A stretch of DNA of 64,000 nucleotides from Allofournierella sp. (GTDB lineage Bacteria; Bacillota; Clostridia; Oscillospirales; Ruminococcaceae). The translations under genes were made by a program, and so were the position numbers. The stretch spans positions 79,665 through 143,664 of the forward strand of contig JAHHRU010000004.1 in NCBI GenBank assembly GCA_020025635.1. Reading direction: 5' to 3'. Each line of letters starts with the position of its first letter. The stretch's first letter is position 1. Positions 1 through 7,137 of the stretch are shown here, piece after piece. The notes below the pieces were generated by a model. That model was not told the origin of the DNA. It did no database searches and was given only the letters and a program-made list of their open reading frames with translations.

Positions 1-118
1 CAAGACTGGCCAAAATATCAAAAAGCCGCTTACAGAACAAATATCCTTTTCCTTCGCTGATTTTGAGCACAGGCACATCAAGCTCACTACCGCAAGGATT
101 TACCGTTTGATTCGCCAC
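1..118 (-). CDS. Bacterial sugar transferase, N-terminal fragment (cut by window edge)
   Basis: A reading frame enters from the left edge and begins at a GTG at 118, with a GAGGG ribosome site about six bases upstream. Only 39 codons are present. They end in KRLFDILASL, which matches the start of the first membrane helix of undecaprenyl-phosphate sugar-1-phosphate transferases (WbaP/EpsL type), which load the first sugar of an exopolysaccharide or capsule repeat onto the lipid carrier. The catalytic part lies outside the window, so the call rests on this short motif. The long non-coding region upstream could be its leader. Confidence 0.55.
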   Translation of the reverse strand, partial: MANQTVNPCGSELDVPVLKISEGKGYLFCKRLFDILASL

Positions 119-390
119 CAGTATCCCTCTTTCTTTCTTAATATAGCATATTTTTACGCCGTTTGTTTGGCTTTGCCGCATTTGTTATATCTGCAATACC
201 CCAAAGTTGAGCCCATATGGAGCCCCTTGTGCTGGGAAGCGATCTGCTGATCATGAAACAGCACAAGCATAAAAACTCCTGCACTCCGTCTTTACAGATC
301 CGATTTTCACTTTGTTCAAAAGTACAAATCCATGCATTTTTAATATCCGAATGCATTTCTCTCCTGCACATGTTAATGATTATAGTTTAT

Positions 391-420
391 AGCACTGCAA
401 AGGTCAACTTTTGCAGTGCT
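391..420. repeat. Perfect hairpin, 11-bp stem with 8-nt loop
   Basis: AGCACTGCAAA (391-401) is the exact reverse complement of 410-420. No clear T-run follows on either strand, so a standard intrinsic terminator is not supported. It could be an operator or a structural element in the leader of the sugar transferase gene. Confidence 0.5.
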
Positions 421-1156
421 GTAAATCCGCACAGCAGACGCATTTTGGATGGTCTGTTTTTCTGAGTTTGTATGCAATTTGTTCATTTTTCTAACACATC
501 TTCCCTATTTATACTGCATTTGGTGCAGTATTCTTTCCACTCTCCACAAAGCTGACAGCATTCTAAGATTTTTTTGCACTTTTTTCTCCAAATTTGTAAC
601 TCTCCGTTTTGATGTCAAACAGTGTCCGGAATCATGCCATTGCGCGCGCTGAAAGTAACACTTATTTCTTCACTTCGCCCAAGCCTCAGCACCTGTTTTC
701 GGGGGCAAATTCAAGTTTTCTGTATGGTACACGAAAAGTACAATTATACAAACCAGCATTTTTCTTCGGTATGAATTCATATGAAAATTTAATCCGGCAA
801 ATCTTCTGTCCGGCGTATGAATTTTCATCCGGCATTCTCTGTTTCTTTCTTGTATGGGGCAGGGTGCGGGTCAAAGTGACAATGATCGTTTTTCCTCGCT
901 TGGGGTGCAGCCTCCTGCATAAAATCGGCTTTGCCTGTAAACAAAGAAAAATCCGCTTTTTTCAATGCTCCAGCTTGGCAAAAAACTTCACCATCCACAG
1001 ACAGGGGCTTTCTTGACACATCCGCTTTGCGATGGTATGATAAATCCAATTTAGCCAAAAGCGGTAAAGATTCATGTATATGTATTACGTTTTTGAGAAA
1101 AAACAGAAGCTTTGGTCAGCATGGCCATTGTTAAAATACGATTAACATGAGTCCGC

Positions 1157-1190
1157 AGATAAGGCGCAGGCCGAAGCCTGCGCCTTATCT
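1157..1190. repeat. Perfect hairpin, 15-bp stem with CGAA tetraloop
   Basis: The arms 1157-1171 and 1176-1190 are exact reverse complements around CGAA. The hairpin ends 29 nt before the HAD gene start. The following bases are GTATCATATA, not a T-run. It may be a weak terminator, an attenuator or an RNA-stabilising element in the HAD leader. Confidence 0.6.
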
Positions 1191-1219
1191 GTATCATATA
1201 CTAAAGTGGGGGTGTGATC

Positions 1220-1861
1220 ATGGATAACAAATGCTGGACTGAAAACATACAGTGGCTGTTCTTCGACATTGGCTCTACGCTGATCGATGAAGAAGCTGCC
1301 TATGATCACCGTATCAAAGATATGATTGCAGGAACTGCATTGGTATTCGAGGAAGTCTATAATAAGCGTTTAGAGTTTGCGCAGGATGGTCTTGACGGCA
1401 ATTCTGAAATTATTTCCTATTATGGGCTGATGAAGACACCCTGGCACACGGAAGACGAGCGGTTATACCCTACTGTAACCAGTGTGCTGGAATACTTGAG
1501 GAATCGCGGGTACAAACTGGGAATTATTGCAAATCAAGCTCCTGGCTTAGCCGATCGGTTAAGCCATTGGGGCATCGCCGATTATTTCAGCATCATTGCA
1601 TCATCCTCCGAAATGGGAGCTTCAAAACCCGATCCAATAATATTTGAAAAAGCACTCTCCATGGCACAATGTGAACCATGTAATGCCGCGATGATCGGGG
1701 ATCGCTTGGATAACGACATTGTTCCGGCAAAGCAATTGGCGATGCAAACGGTTTGGGTCCGCACAGGCCTGGCTTCTTGTCAGCCCAAAGAATATGGAGC
1801 AGAATTTGCAGATCTGACAATTGAGTCGATCAATGAGTTAACAGATGTATTTACAGGGTAA
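1220..1861 (+). CDS. HAD-superfamily hydrolase-like protein
   Basis: A 213-residue protein of the haloacid dehalogenase fold. Motif I is FFDIGSTLID (Asp16), motif III is around SKPDPIIFEKAL, and motif IV is MIGDRLDNDI, followed by the typical TVWVRTG strand. The residue two after the nucleophile is Gly18 where phosphatases have the acid/base Asp, so normal phosphatase chemistry is doubtful. The ATG at 1220 is preferred over a GTG at 1214 because GTGGGGGTG lies seven bases upstream of it. The gene is more A+T rich than the core genes to the right and stands beside another accessory-looking kinase. The substrate is unknown. Confidence 0.8.
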   Translation: MDNKCWTENIQWLFFDIGSTLIDEEAAYDHRIKDMIAGTALVFEEVYNKRLEFAQDGLDGNSEIISYYGLMKTPWHTEDERLYPTVTSVLEYLRNRGYKLGIIANQAPGLADRLSHWGIADYFSIIASSSEMGASKPDPIIFEKALSMAQCEPCNAAMIGDRLDNDIVPAKQLAMQTVWVRTGLASCQPKEYGAEFADLTIESINELTDVFTG

Positions 1862-2064
1862 GTTCTTGCAAATTTTCAAAAGGAAAATTTGATGTCGCTC
1901 TTTGCGTGGCATGGACAAAAAGCAGAAAGAGGATCGCTGAGGGTTTGCAAGGACGGAAGCTGACGATCCTGATCTTCATTGGAAACATCCATGTTTTTCG
2001 ACAACAAATTTCCTAGGCTAAAAAATAAATCCAATATATTCAAAAGTGATTTGGAGATGACGTA

Positions 2065-3066
2065 ATGCAAACCGAAGAAATACAGAAAATCCTAGCAGTA
2101 TTTGGTCTGACATTTCAGAAAGTAACTGCTTTTTATGATACCTCCCATAGTGAAAACGACAAACGCCTGAATTATATACTGGATGACCGTTATGTGTTGA
2201 AGCTTCATTCTGCAGGCTCAATTTGGGAAGAGCGGTTACAGGAAATCAACAGACTGATTGAGCGATACCGTTCAATCGGTGTCTACTGTCCTCGCATGAT
2301 TCCAACGGTATCCGGTGCACTGTCTTGCCAATACGAATTGAATGGTCAGCAGTGCAGCTGCTTTTTAGAGGAGTTCGCTATCTATCCTGTCTGTGAACGG
2401 GATGATCAGATAGAGCGCAAAGAGGTCATTGCCCATTTGGGATCGTTGGCCGAAAGATACTCCGGAGTTGATCTTTCACAAACCTACGATATGTGGAGTC
2501 TGTTTGAATTATCCCCTTTGGATGCACAGGAGGGAATCGACGAAAAGCAGGCAAATGCCAATCTGCTGATCGATCACCTGACCCAGGCAGGCCTTCCTTC
2601 TTTGGCAGCCAATGTGGCAGCATTCAATGAACGGCTTCGCAAAGAGATCCAAAAGAATTTTCGAAAGCTGCCCCGGTGTGTCTATCAAGGGGACCTTAAT
2701 TGTACGAATTACCTGCAAAAGGATAATCATTTCGCAGGACTGATCGATTTCAATCTGTCCGGTACTGATGTCAATGTCAACGAATTTGTCAACGAAACAA
2801 ACTGGTTTGCTTCAACAGAAGAGTTTGATAAAATGAGTGTCTCTGAAATTCTGTCCCACATGGATGCCAAGCAGTCTGAGTATCTGAATGTGATTTTGGC
2901 AAATTATTCTCTGAATCCTTTGGAGAAGGAAATGCTTCCTTATTTCAAGGGAATCTGTGACCTGTTTCAGTATCCCAATGTCTGCCGGATCATCAAATGG
3001 CTGCAGGACGATGCGCGTAAAGAAAAAGCGGTTAAACTGATTGAAGGGATCCTGCAAAAGATTTAA
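2065..3066 (+). CDS. APH-fold phosphotransferase family protein
   Basis: A 333-residue protein resembling the aminoglycoside phosphotransferase/choline kinase superfamily, which moves phosphate from ATP to a small hydroxyl compound. Visible marks are a conserved-Lys strand near YVLKLHS (residues 44-50), the catalytic loop YQGDLNCTNYL (Asp210, Asn215) and the metal-binding GLIDF (Asp228). The loop normally reads H-G-D; here His is Gln208. The start has GGAG eight bases upstream. Roughly 200 bp separate it from the HAD gene, so an operon is possible but not shown. There is no specific reason to predict antibiotic resistance; homoserine, choline or sugar substrates are equally possible. Confidence 0.75.
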   Translation: MQTEEIQKILAVFGLTFQKVTAFYDTSHSENDKRLNYILDDRYVLKLHSAGSIWEERLQEINRLIERYRSIGVYCPRMIPTVSGALSCQYELNGQQCSCFLEEFAIYPVCERDDQIERKEVIAHLGSLAERYSGVDLSQTYDMWSLFELSPLDAQEGIDEKQANANLLIDHLTQAGLPSLAANVAAFNERLRKEIQKNFRKLPRCVYQGDLNCTNYLQKDNHFAGLIDFNLSGTDVNVNEFVNETNWFASTEEFDKMSVSEILSHMDAKQSEYLNVILANYSLNPLEKEMLPYFKGICDLFQYPNVCRIIKWLQDDARKEKAVKLIEGILQKI

Positions 3067-3080
3067 AAACGCAACATAAA

Positions 3081-3110
3081 AAGAGTGTGAGTCAGAAATC
3101 ACGCTCTTAT
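3081..3110 (+). terminator. Terminator-like hairpin after the APH-fold gene
   Basis: AAGAGTGTGA pairs with TCACGCTCTT (one G-U) around GTCAGAA, followed by a short ATTTA. It lies just after the kinase stop codon. Confidence 0.55.
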
Positions 3111-3154
3111 TTACACCACGGTTTTTTAGTCGCTTTTGTATCTGCACACATAGC

Positions 3155-3189
3155 AAAACACCCTGAAAGCAGAGCTTTCAGGGTGTTTT
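3155..3189. terminator. Bidirectional intrinsic terminator
   Basis: A 15-bp perfect stem (3155-3169 with 3175-3189) has A and T runs on opposite sides. It ends the leftward tRNA-Asp/tRNA-Thr transcript and can also stop rightward transcription from the kinase gene. Confidence 0.8.
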
Positions 3190-3190
3190 A

Positions 3191-3266
<76 letters not shown>

Positions 3267-3269
3267 ATA

Positions 3270-3346
3270 TGGCGACCCGGATGAGGCTCGAACTCACGAC
3301 CTCTAGCGTGACAGGCTAGCGTTCTAACCAACTGAACTACCGGGCC
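3270..3346 (-). tRNA. tRNA-Asp (GTC)
   Basis: A 77-nt cloverleaf with acceptor GGCCCGG/CCGGGTC, anticodon GTC in CCTGTCACG, a GTTCGAGCC T-arm and encoded CCA. Three bases separate it from tRNA-Thr, so both are processed from one transcript that starts at the strong promoter at 3370-3398. Confidence 0.96.
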
Positions 3347-3369
3347 ACATCGCATTGGCGACGCTGTTT

Positions 3370-3398
3370 ATTATATCGCGTAAAAGAGCACTTGTCAA
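3370..3398 (-). promoter_or_regulatory. Consensus promoter of the tRNA-Asp/tRNA-Thr unit
   Basis: Read leftward, TTGACA (3393-3398) and TATAAT (3370-3375) are separated by exactly 17 bp. Both hexamers are perfect sigma-A consensus, as expected for stable RNA. Confidence 0.92.
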
Positions 3399-3455
3399 CA
3401 CTTTTCTTTCATTTTTTCAAAAACTTTTTCTTGTCGAATTTTTTCAAATTCCCTA

Positions 3456-3484
3456 TTGACTTTTCCCTCATTTTTCCGTATACT
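3456..3484 (+). promoter_or_regulatory. Promoter of tRNA-Trp
   Basis: TTGACT (3456-3461), a 17-bp spacer and TATACT (3479-3484). The tRNA begins 20 bases further on. Confidence 0.9.
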
Positions 3485-3504
3485 AATAAGGCACTCGAAA
3501 ATAA

Positions 3505-3580
3505 AGGGGTATAGCTCAGCTGGTAGAGCAGCGGTCTCCAAAACCGCGTGCCGAGGGTTCGAATCCTTCTGCCCCTGCCA
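3505..3580 (+). tRNA. tRNA-Trp (CCA)
   Basis: A 76-nt cloverleaf with acceptor AGGGGTA/TGCCCCT, anticodon CCA within TCTCCAAAA, T-arm GGTTCGAATCC and encoded 3' CCA. It is a single-gene unit with its own promoter and terminator, divergent from the Asp/Thr pair. Confidence 0.96.
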
Positions 3581-3586
3581 AAATCA

Positions 3587-3617
3587 CAGTCTCCGCAAAA
3601 GCGGAGGCTGTTTTTTT
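3587..3617 (+). terminator. Intrinsic terminator of tRNA-Trp
   Basis: CAGTCTCCGC pairs with GCGGAGGCTG (one G-T) around AAAA, followed by seven T. Confidence 0.9.
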
Positions 3618-3699
3618 ATATTCCTCCGTTTCTTTCTGTGCTATACTCATATTGAAAAAAGCTTCCCGGGCGCTTCCGGGTGAAAAGAGGTTTTGCATT

Positions 3700-5073
3700 A
3701 TGGAGATCCATTCGCTGACCGAACGCCAGCGTTCTTATTTTTCAAGCGGCAAAACATTGCCGGTCAAAACCCGGCTGGATGCACTCAAGGCCCTCAAGGC
3801 CTACATTCAAAAGGAAGAAGACTCGCTCAAAAGTGCCTTGCAGGAGGACCTGAACAAATCCGGGTTTGAAAGCTATTTGTGCGAGATCGGCCTTATACTG
3901 GATGAACTGAATTACACCATCCGCAGTTTAACAAAATGGGCAAAGCCCAGGCGGGTGCCCACTCCCCTTGCCCAATTCCCCGCCCGCAGCTTTCTTTTGC
4001 ACGAGCCTTACGGCCTCACCCTCATTCTGGCACCCTGGAACTATCCGCTGCTGCTGTGCCTTGATCCGCTCATCGGGGCGGTGGCCGCCGGGAACTGTGC
4101 GATCATAAAGCCCAGTGAGGATGCGCCTGCCGTGAGCCGGGCCCTTGCCAAAATGATCGCAGCGGTGTTCCCGCCGGAATGGGTCACCGTGGCGGAGGGC
4201 GGCCGCGAAACCAGCAGCGCCCTTCTGGACGAACGCTTTGACTTTATCTTTTTTACCGGCGGCACTTCGGTTGGCCGCATCGTGATGGAAAAAGCCAGCG
4301 CTCACCTGACCCCGGTACTGCTGGAGCTGGGCGGCAAAAGCCCGGTGATCGTGGACAAAACCGCCGACCTCCCGCTCACTGCCCGGCGCATTGCCTTTGG
4401 CAAGCTGCTGAACGCCGGCCAGACCTGTGTTGCCCCAGACTACGTTCTGGTGGATGCTTCGGTAAAAGAGCCGCTCACCGCTCTTTTGCAAAAGGAATTT
4501 GCGGCCATGCTTGGGCCGGACCCGCTTCACAACCCGGATTTTGTGCGCATTGTGAACCGCCACCACTTTGATCGACTGTGCGGCCTTTTGGAAGGCGAAA
4601 CCATCCTGTACGGCGGCCGCAGCCGGGCGGACGAGCGTTCCGGCTGGGTGGAGCCCACCCTGGTGGAAGGCTCGGCTCACTGCAAGCTCATGCAGGAAGA
4701 AATCTTTGGGCCCATCCTGCCGATTTTGCCGGTGCAAGACCTGGAAGAAGCCATCCATTTTGTAAATAGCCGCGAAAAGCCGCTGGCACTTTACCTCTTC
4801 ACCCGGGATCGCTCCGCCGAAAACGCAGTCCTGAGCCGGTGCAGCTTTGGCGGCGGCTGTGTAAATGATACCATCATCCATCTTGCCAGCCACCACATGG
4901 GCTTTGGCGGTGTGGGTTCCAGCGGCATGGGCAGCTATCACGGCGAGCGCAGCTTTCTTGCGTTCAGCCATGAAAAAAGCATGGTGAAAAAGGCGCTTTG
5001 GCTGGATCTTCCCATGCGGTATTTCCCCTTTACAACGCAAAAAGAAAAACTGGTCCGCTTCTTTTTAAAGTAA
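3700..5073 (+). CDS. Aldehyde dehydrogenase, class 3-like
   Basis: A 457-residue NAD(P)-dependent aldehyde dehydrogenase of the class 3 (ALDH3/AlkH) type, which oxidises aldehydes to acids. Visible are the APWNYP region, the cofactor loop FFTGGTSVGRIVM, the general-base motif LELGGKSP (Glu about residue 209) and the nucleophile in NAGQTCVAPDY (Cys about 242). The length fits the shorter class 3 family, and the C-terminus is basic and aromatic as in membrane-associated members. The ATG at 3700 is preceded by AAAGAGG at 9 nt; an earlier in-frame ATG lacks such a site. A terminator follows at once, so it is probably transcribed alone. The substrate is unknown. Confidence 0.93.
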   Translation: MEIHSLTERQRSYFSSGKTLPVKTRLDALKALKAYIQKEEDSLKSALQEDLNKSGFESYLCEIGLILDELNYTIRSLTKWAKPRRVPTPLAQFPARSFLLHEPYGLTLILAPWNYPLLLCLDPLIGAVAAGNCAIIKPSEDAPAVSRALAKMIAAVFPPEWVTVAEGGRETSSALLDERFDFIFFTGGTSVGRIVMEKASAHLTPVLLELGGKSPVIVDKTADLPLTARRIAFGKLLNAGQTCVAPDYVLVDASVKEPLTALLQKEFAAMLGPDPLHNPDFVRIVNRHHFDRLCGLLEGETILYGGRSRADERSGWVEPTLVEGSAHCKLMQEEIFGPILPILPVQDLEEAIHFVNSREKPLALYLFTRDRSAENAVLSRCSFGGGCVNDTIIHLASHHMGFGGVGSSGMGSYHGERSFLAFSHEKSMVKKALWLDLPMRYFPFTTQKEKLVRFFLK

Positions 5074-5081
5074 GCCCCTTT

Positions 5082-5116
5082 GCCCGGAGAGTTCAGTTCT
5101 CCGGGCTTTTTTTGAA
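5082..5116 (+). terminator. Intrinsic terminator of the aldehyde dehydrogenase gene
   Basis: GCCCGGAGA pairs with TCTCCGGGC around GTTCAGT, followed by a T-run. Confidence 0.9.
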
Positions 5117-5123
5117 AAAACAG

Positions 5124-5152
5124 TTGACAGTGTGTATATCTGTGTATATACT
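5124..5152 (+). promoter_or_regulatory. Promoter of the GntR-ABC operon
   Basis: TTGACA (5124-5129), a 17-bp spacer and TATACT (5147-5152). The spacer contains two direct copies of TGTGTATAT (5131-5139, 5141-5149) and a third copy starts inside the -10 hexamer (5152-5160), so regulator binding here would cover the polymerase site. Confidence 0.9.
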
Positions 5153-5185
5153 GTGTATATCGGATATGTACAGTCCGATATACAC
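5153..5185. promoter_or_regulatory. Operator-like inverted repeat at the transcription start
   Basis: GTGTATATCGGA (5153-5164) and its exact reverse complement (5174-5185) flank nine bases directly downstream of the -10 box. The position fits an autoregulatory operator for the adjacent YtrA-type GntR repressor. As RNA it would also form a 12-bp hairpin in the 5' leader. Confidence 0.75.
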
Positions 5186-5210
5186 TCAATCACTTGAAAG
5201 GATGTTCCTG

Positions 5211-5585
5211 ATGGAGATCTACATCAGCAATTCCAGCCCAAAACCTCTGTATGAACAGATCGCCGAACAAATCACCGGCGCTGTTCTGGACGGCCGCCTG
5301 AAGGAAAACGAGGCCCTGCCCAGCATCCGGCTTTTGGCAAAAGAGCTTCGCATCAGCGTTATCACCACCAAACGTGCCTATGAAGATCTGGAAAAGGCAG
5401 GTTTCCTTTACACAGTGCCGGGCAAAGGCTGTTTTGTGGCCGCCCAGAATCCCCAGCTGCACCGGGAGGAAACCCTGAAAAAGGTGGAGGAGAAGCTGAA
5501 TGAAGCGCTCGCTCTGGCAGCCGCAGGCGGCATCCCCAAACAGGAGGTTTTGGAAACACTGACCTTTTTACTGGAAGGAGACTGA
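5211..5585 (+). CDS. GntR-family regulator, YtrA subfamily
   Basis: A 124-residue transcription factor. An N-terminal winged helix (about residues 10-75; ALPSIRLLAKELRIS then TTKRAYEDLEKAGF) is followed by only about 45 helical residues, the short tail that marks the YtrA subfamily. These proteins typically repress their own operon with ABC transporter genes and respond to cell-envelope stress. The start at 5211 is chosen over an ATG at 5202 because GAAAGG lies nine bases upstream. Five bases separate it from the ATP-binding gene. The repeat-rich promoter upstream is its likely target. Confidence 0.93.
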   Translation: MEIYISNSSPKPLYEQIAEQITGAVLDGRLKENEALPSIRLLAKELRISVITTKRAYEDLEKAGFLYTVPGKGCFVAAQNPQLHREETLKKVEEKLNEALALAAAGGIPKQEVLETLTFLLEGD

Positions 5586-5589
5586 TTCC

Positions 5590-6444
5590 ATGCAAAATGC
5601 CATTGAAGTAACCGGGCTGTGCAAGCATTACCCGGATTTCTCCCTTGAAAACGTGAGCTTTACCGTGCCAAGCGGCAGCATCGTGGGGTTGATCGGCGAA
5701 AACGGTGCCGGCAAAACCACCATCCTGCGGGCAATTTTAGGGGCATTCCAGCCGGATGGCGGTTCAGTCCGCCTGCTGGGCCATGCCCCCTTTGATGCCG
5801 CCGTAAAGCAGCAGATCGGCGTGGTTTTCTCGGATTCGTTTTTCCCTGAGATCCTCACCGCCCGCCATCTGGGCCGCATCCTTGCCAGCATCCAGCCGGG
5901 CTTTGATGCAGAATGCTGGCAGGAGCTTTTATCCCGGTTTTCTCTGCCGGAGAAAAAGCAGATCAAGGACCTGAGCCTTGGCATGCGCTCCAAGCTGCGG
6001 CTGGCGGCGGCGCTCTGCCATCACCCCAGCCTGCTGATTTTGGATGAAGCCACCAGCGGTCTTGACCCCATCATGCGGGGCGAGGTGCTGGATATGCTTT
6101 GGGAGTTCATTCAGGACGAAGGTCACAGTGTGCTTTTGAGCACCCACATCACCAGCGATTTGGAAAAGATCGCCGATTCCATCGTATTTCTTCACAAGGG
6201 GCAGCTTTTGTTCCAGAAGGATGCGCCGGAGCTTTGGGAAAGTTACGGGGTGCTGCGCACCGGGCAGGACAAGCTGGACAGCCTTCCCGCTGAGCTGATC
6301 GCCGCCCGGCGCACCTCCGCCATGGGTGCCGAGGCCCTGGTGAACGATCGGCAGAAGGCCGCGGCGCTGCTTTCGGATGCGGTGCTGGACAAAGCCTCTC
6401 TTGAAGACATCATGTGCTTTTTAGCCGGGAGGGATGCAGAATGA
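5590..6444 (+). CDS. ABC transporter ATP-binding protein
   Basis: A 284-residue nucleotide-binding subunit, probably cytoplasmic and paired with the permease encoded next. Walker A is GENGAGKTT (about residues 36-44), the signature is the variant LSLGMRSKLRLAAAL, and Walker B is LLILDEATSGLDP. The switch His is in LLSTHI. About 70 C-terminal residues after the core fit the accessory region of YtrB/BcrA-like exporters. It overlaps the permease gene by ATGA. The cargo cannot be read from sequence; efflux of a peptide or an envelope-stress function is the usual association with YtrA regulators. Confidence 0.93.
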   Translation: MQNAIEVTGLCKHYPDFSLENVSFTVPSGSIVGLIGENGAGKTTILRAILGAFQPDGGSVRLLGHAPFDAAVKQQIGVVFSDSFFPEILTARHLGRILASIQPGFDAECWQELLSRFSLPEKKQIKDLSLGMRSKLRLAAALCHHPSLLILDEATSGLDPIMRGEVLDMLWEFIQDEGHSVLLSTHITSDLEKIADSIVFLHKGQLLFQKDAPELWESYGVLRTGQDKLDSLPAELIAARRTSAMGAEALVNDRQKAAALLSDAVLDKASLEDIMCFLAGRDAE

Positions 6445-7076
6445 AAGGACTCATTTCAAAGGATTTCTTGCTTTACGGAAAAATTTATGGAAAAGTGTTT
6501 CCCTTTTTGATCCTGCTTTTCGCGGCTCTTTCCCTTGCTACCCCGGGCCTTTCGATTGCCCTGTGCTGGATGCTCACCTTTTACGGTCTTTTGCTTTCCC
6601 ATTCAGAGCTTGGCTGCAAATGGGATCTTTACACCTGCGCACTGCCGGTTTCCCGCCGGCAGGTGGTGAGCGCCCGTTTTCTGTTCATCCTTTTGCTTGC
6701 CGTTTTGGGTTTTGTTCTTGGATTTGCGGTTGGGATCATTCCTGTTCTTTTCAAAGGCGCCCTTACATCGGAGCTTCTGATCGGCTGTTCGGCCACTTTT
6801 CTTGTCTGCCTTGCCTTTTGCGGCATTTCCCTTCTGTTCAACTATAAGTTCGGCCCTGCACAGGCCCGGATCGCCATTACCATTCTCTGCGTTTCGCCTG
6901 TTGCCGTTCTGGTGCTTTTGCAGTTCCTAAGCTCTTCTTTGCCGCTTGAGAGTCTTCTTTTCTGGATCGAAAGCCACGCCTCTCTGCTCCTTGTATGCGG
7001 CGCTCTTGCCTGCCCGGTGATTTTCGGGGCATGCTGGCTTTTCAGCATCCGTGTTCGAGAAAAGCAGGAGCTTTAA
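6441..7076 (+). CDS. ABC-2-type membrane permease
   Basis: A 211-residue hydrophobic protein with about six predicted membrane segments, beginning MKGLISKDFLLYGKI, typical of ABC-2 permeases paired with short ATPases. A charged loop with VSRRQVVSARF follows the second helix. The start lies in the ATGA overlap with the ATPase stop and has GGGAGGG about nine bases upstream. It is the third gene of the GntR-ATPase-permease operon, and transcription ends at the hairpin 7087-7126. Confidence 0.85.
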   Translation: MKGLISKDFLLYGKIYGKVFPFLILLFAALSLATPGLSIALCWMLTFYGLLLSHSELGCKWDLYTCALPVSRRQVVSARFLFILLLAVLGFVLGFAVGIIPVLFKGALTSELLIGCSATFLVCLAFCGISLLFNYKFGPAQARIAITILCVSPVAVLVLLQFLSSSLPLESLLFWIESHASLLLVCGALACPVIFGACWLFSIRVREKQEL

Positions 7077-7086
7077 AAAAACAAAA

Positions 7087-7128
7087 AACCGCCCCGGCGG
7101 ACCTTTGCGGGTCTTTCGGGGCAGTTTA
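7087..7128. terminator. Terminator between convergent genes
   Basis: AACCGCCCCG pairs with CGGGGCAGTT (one G-T) with an inner stem, followed by a T-rich stretch. It lies between the ABC permease and htpG, which converge. Confidence 0.75.
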
Positions 7129-7137
7129 TTTTTATAA

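Larger units (their letters stand above)
119..1219. other. 1.1-kb region without a convincing gene
   Basis: Only short overlapping frames of low-complexity or shadow-like composition are present and none has a good ribosome site with recognisable protein content. The region is A+T rich. It holds two perfect hairpins, 391-420 (11-bp stem) and 1157-1190 (15-bp stem), listed separately. It separates the divergent sugar transferase and HAD genes, so it may carry a long leader, decayed genes or a small RNA. No known RNA family is recognised. Confidence 0.5.

Noticed and set aside
449..1134. Small frames in the left-hand gap
   Set aside because: They overlap in several frames, lack ribosome sites and have no coherent protein character.
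2065..3066. Aminoglycoside resistance gene
   Set aside because: Only general fold motifs are visible; the catalytic His is replaced and there is no resistance context.
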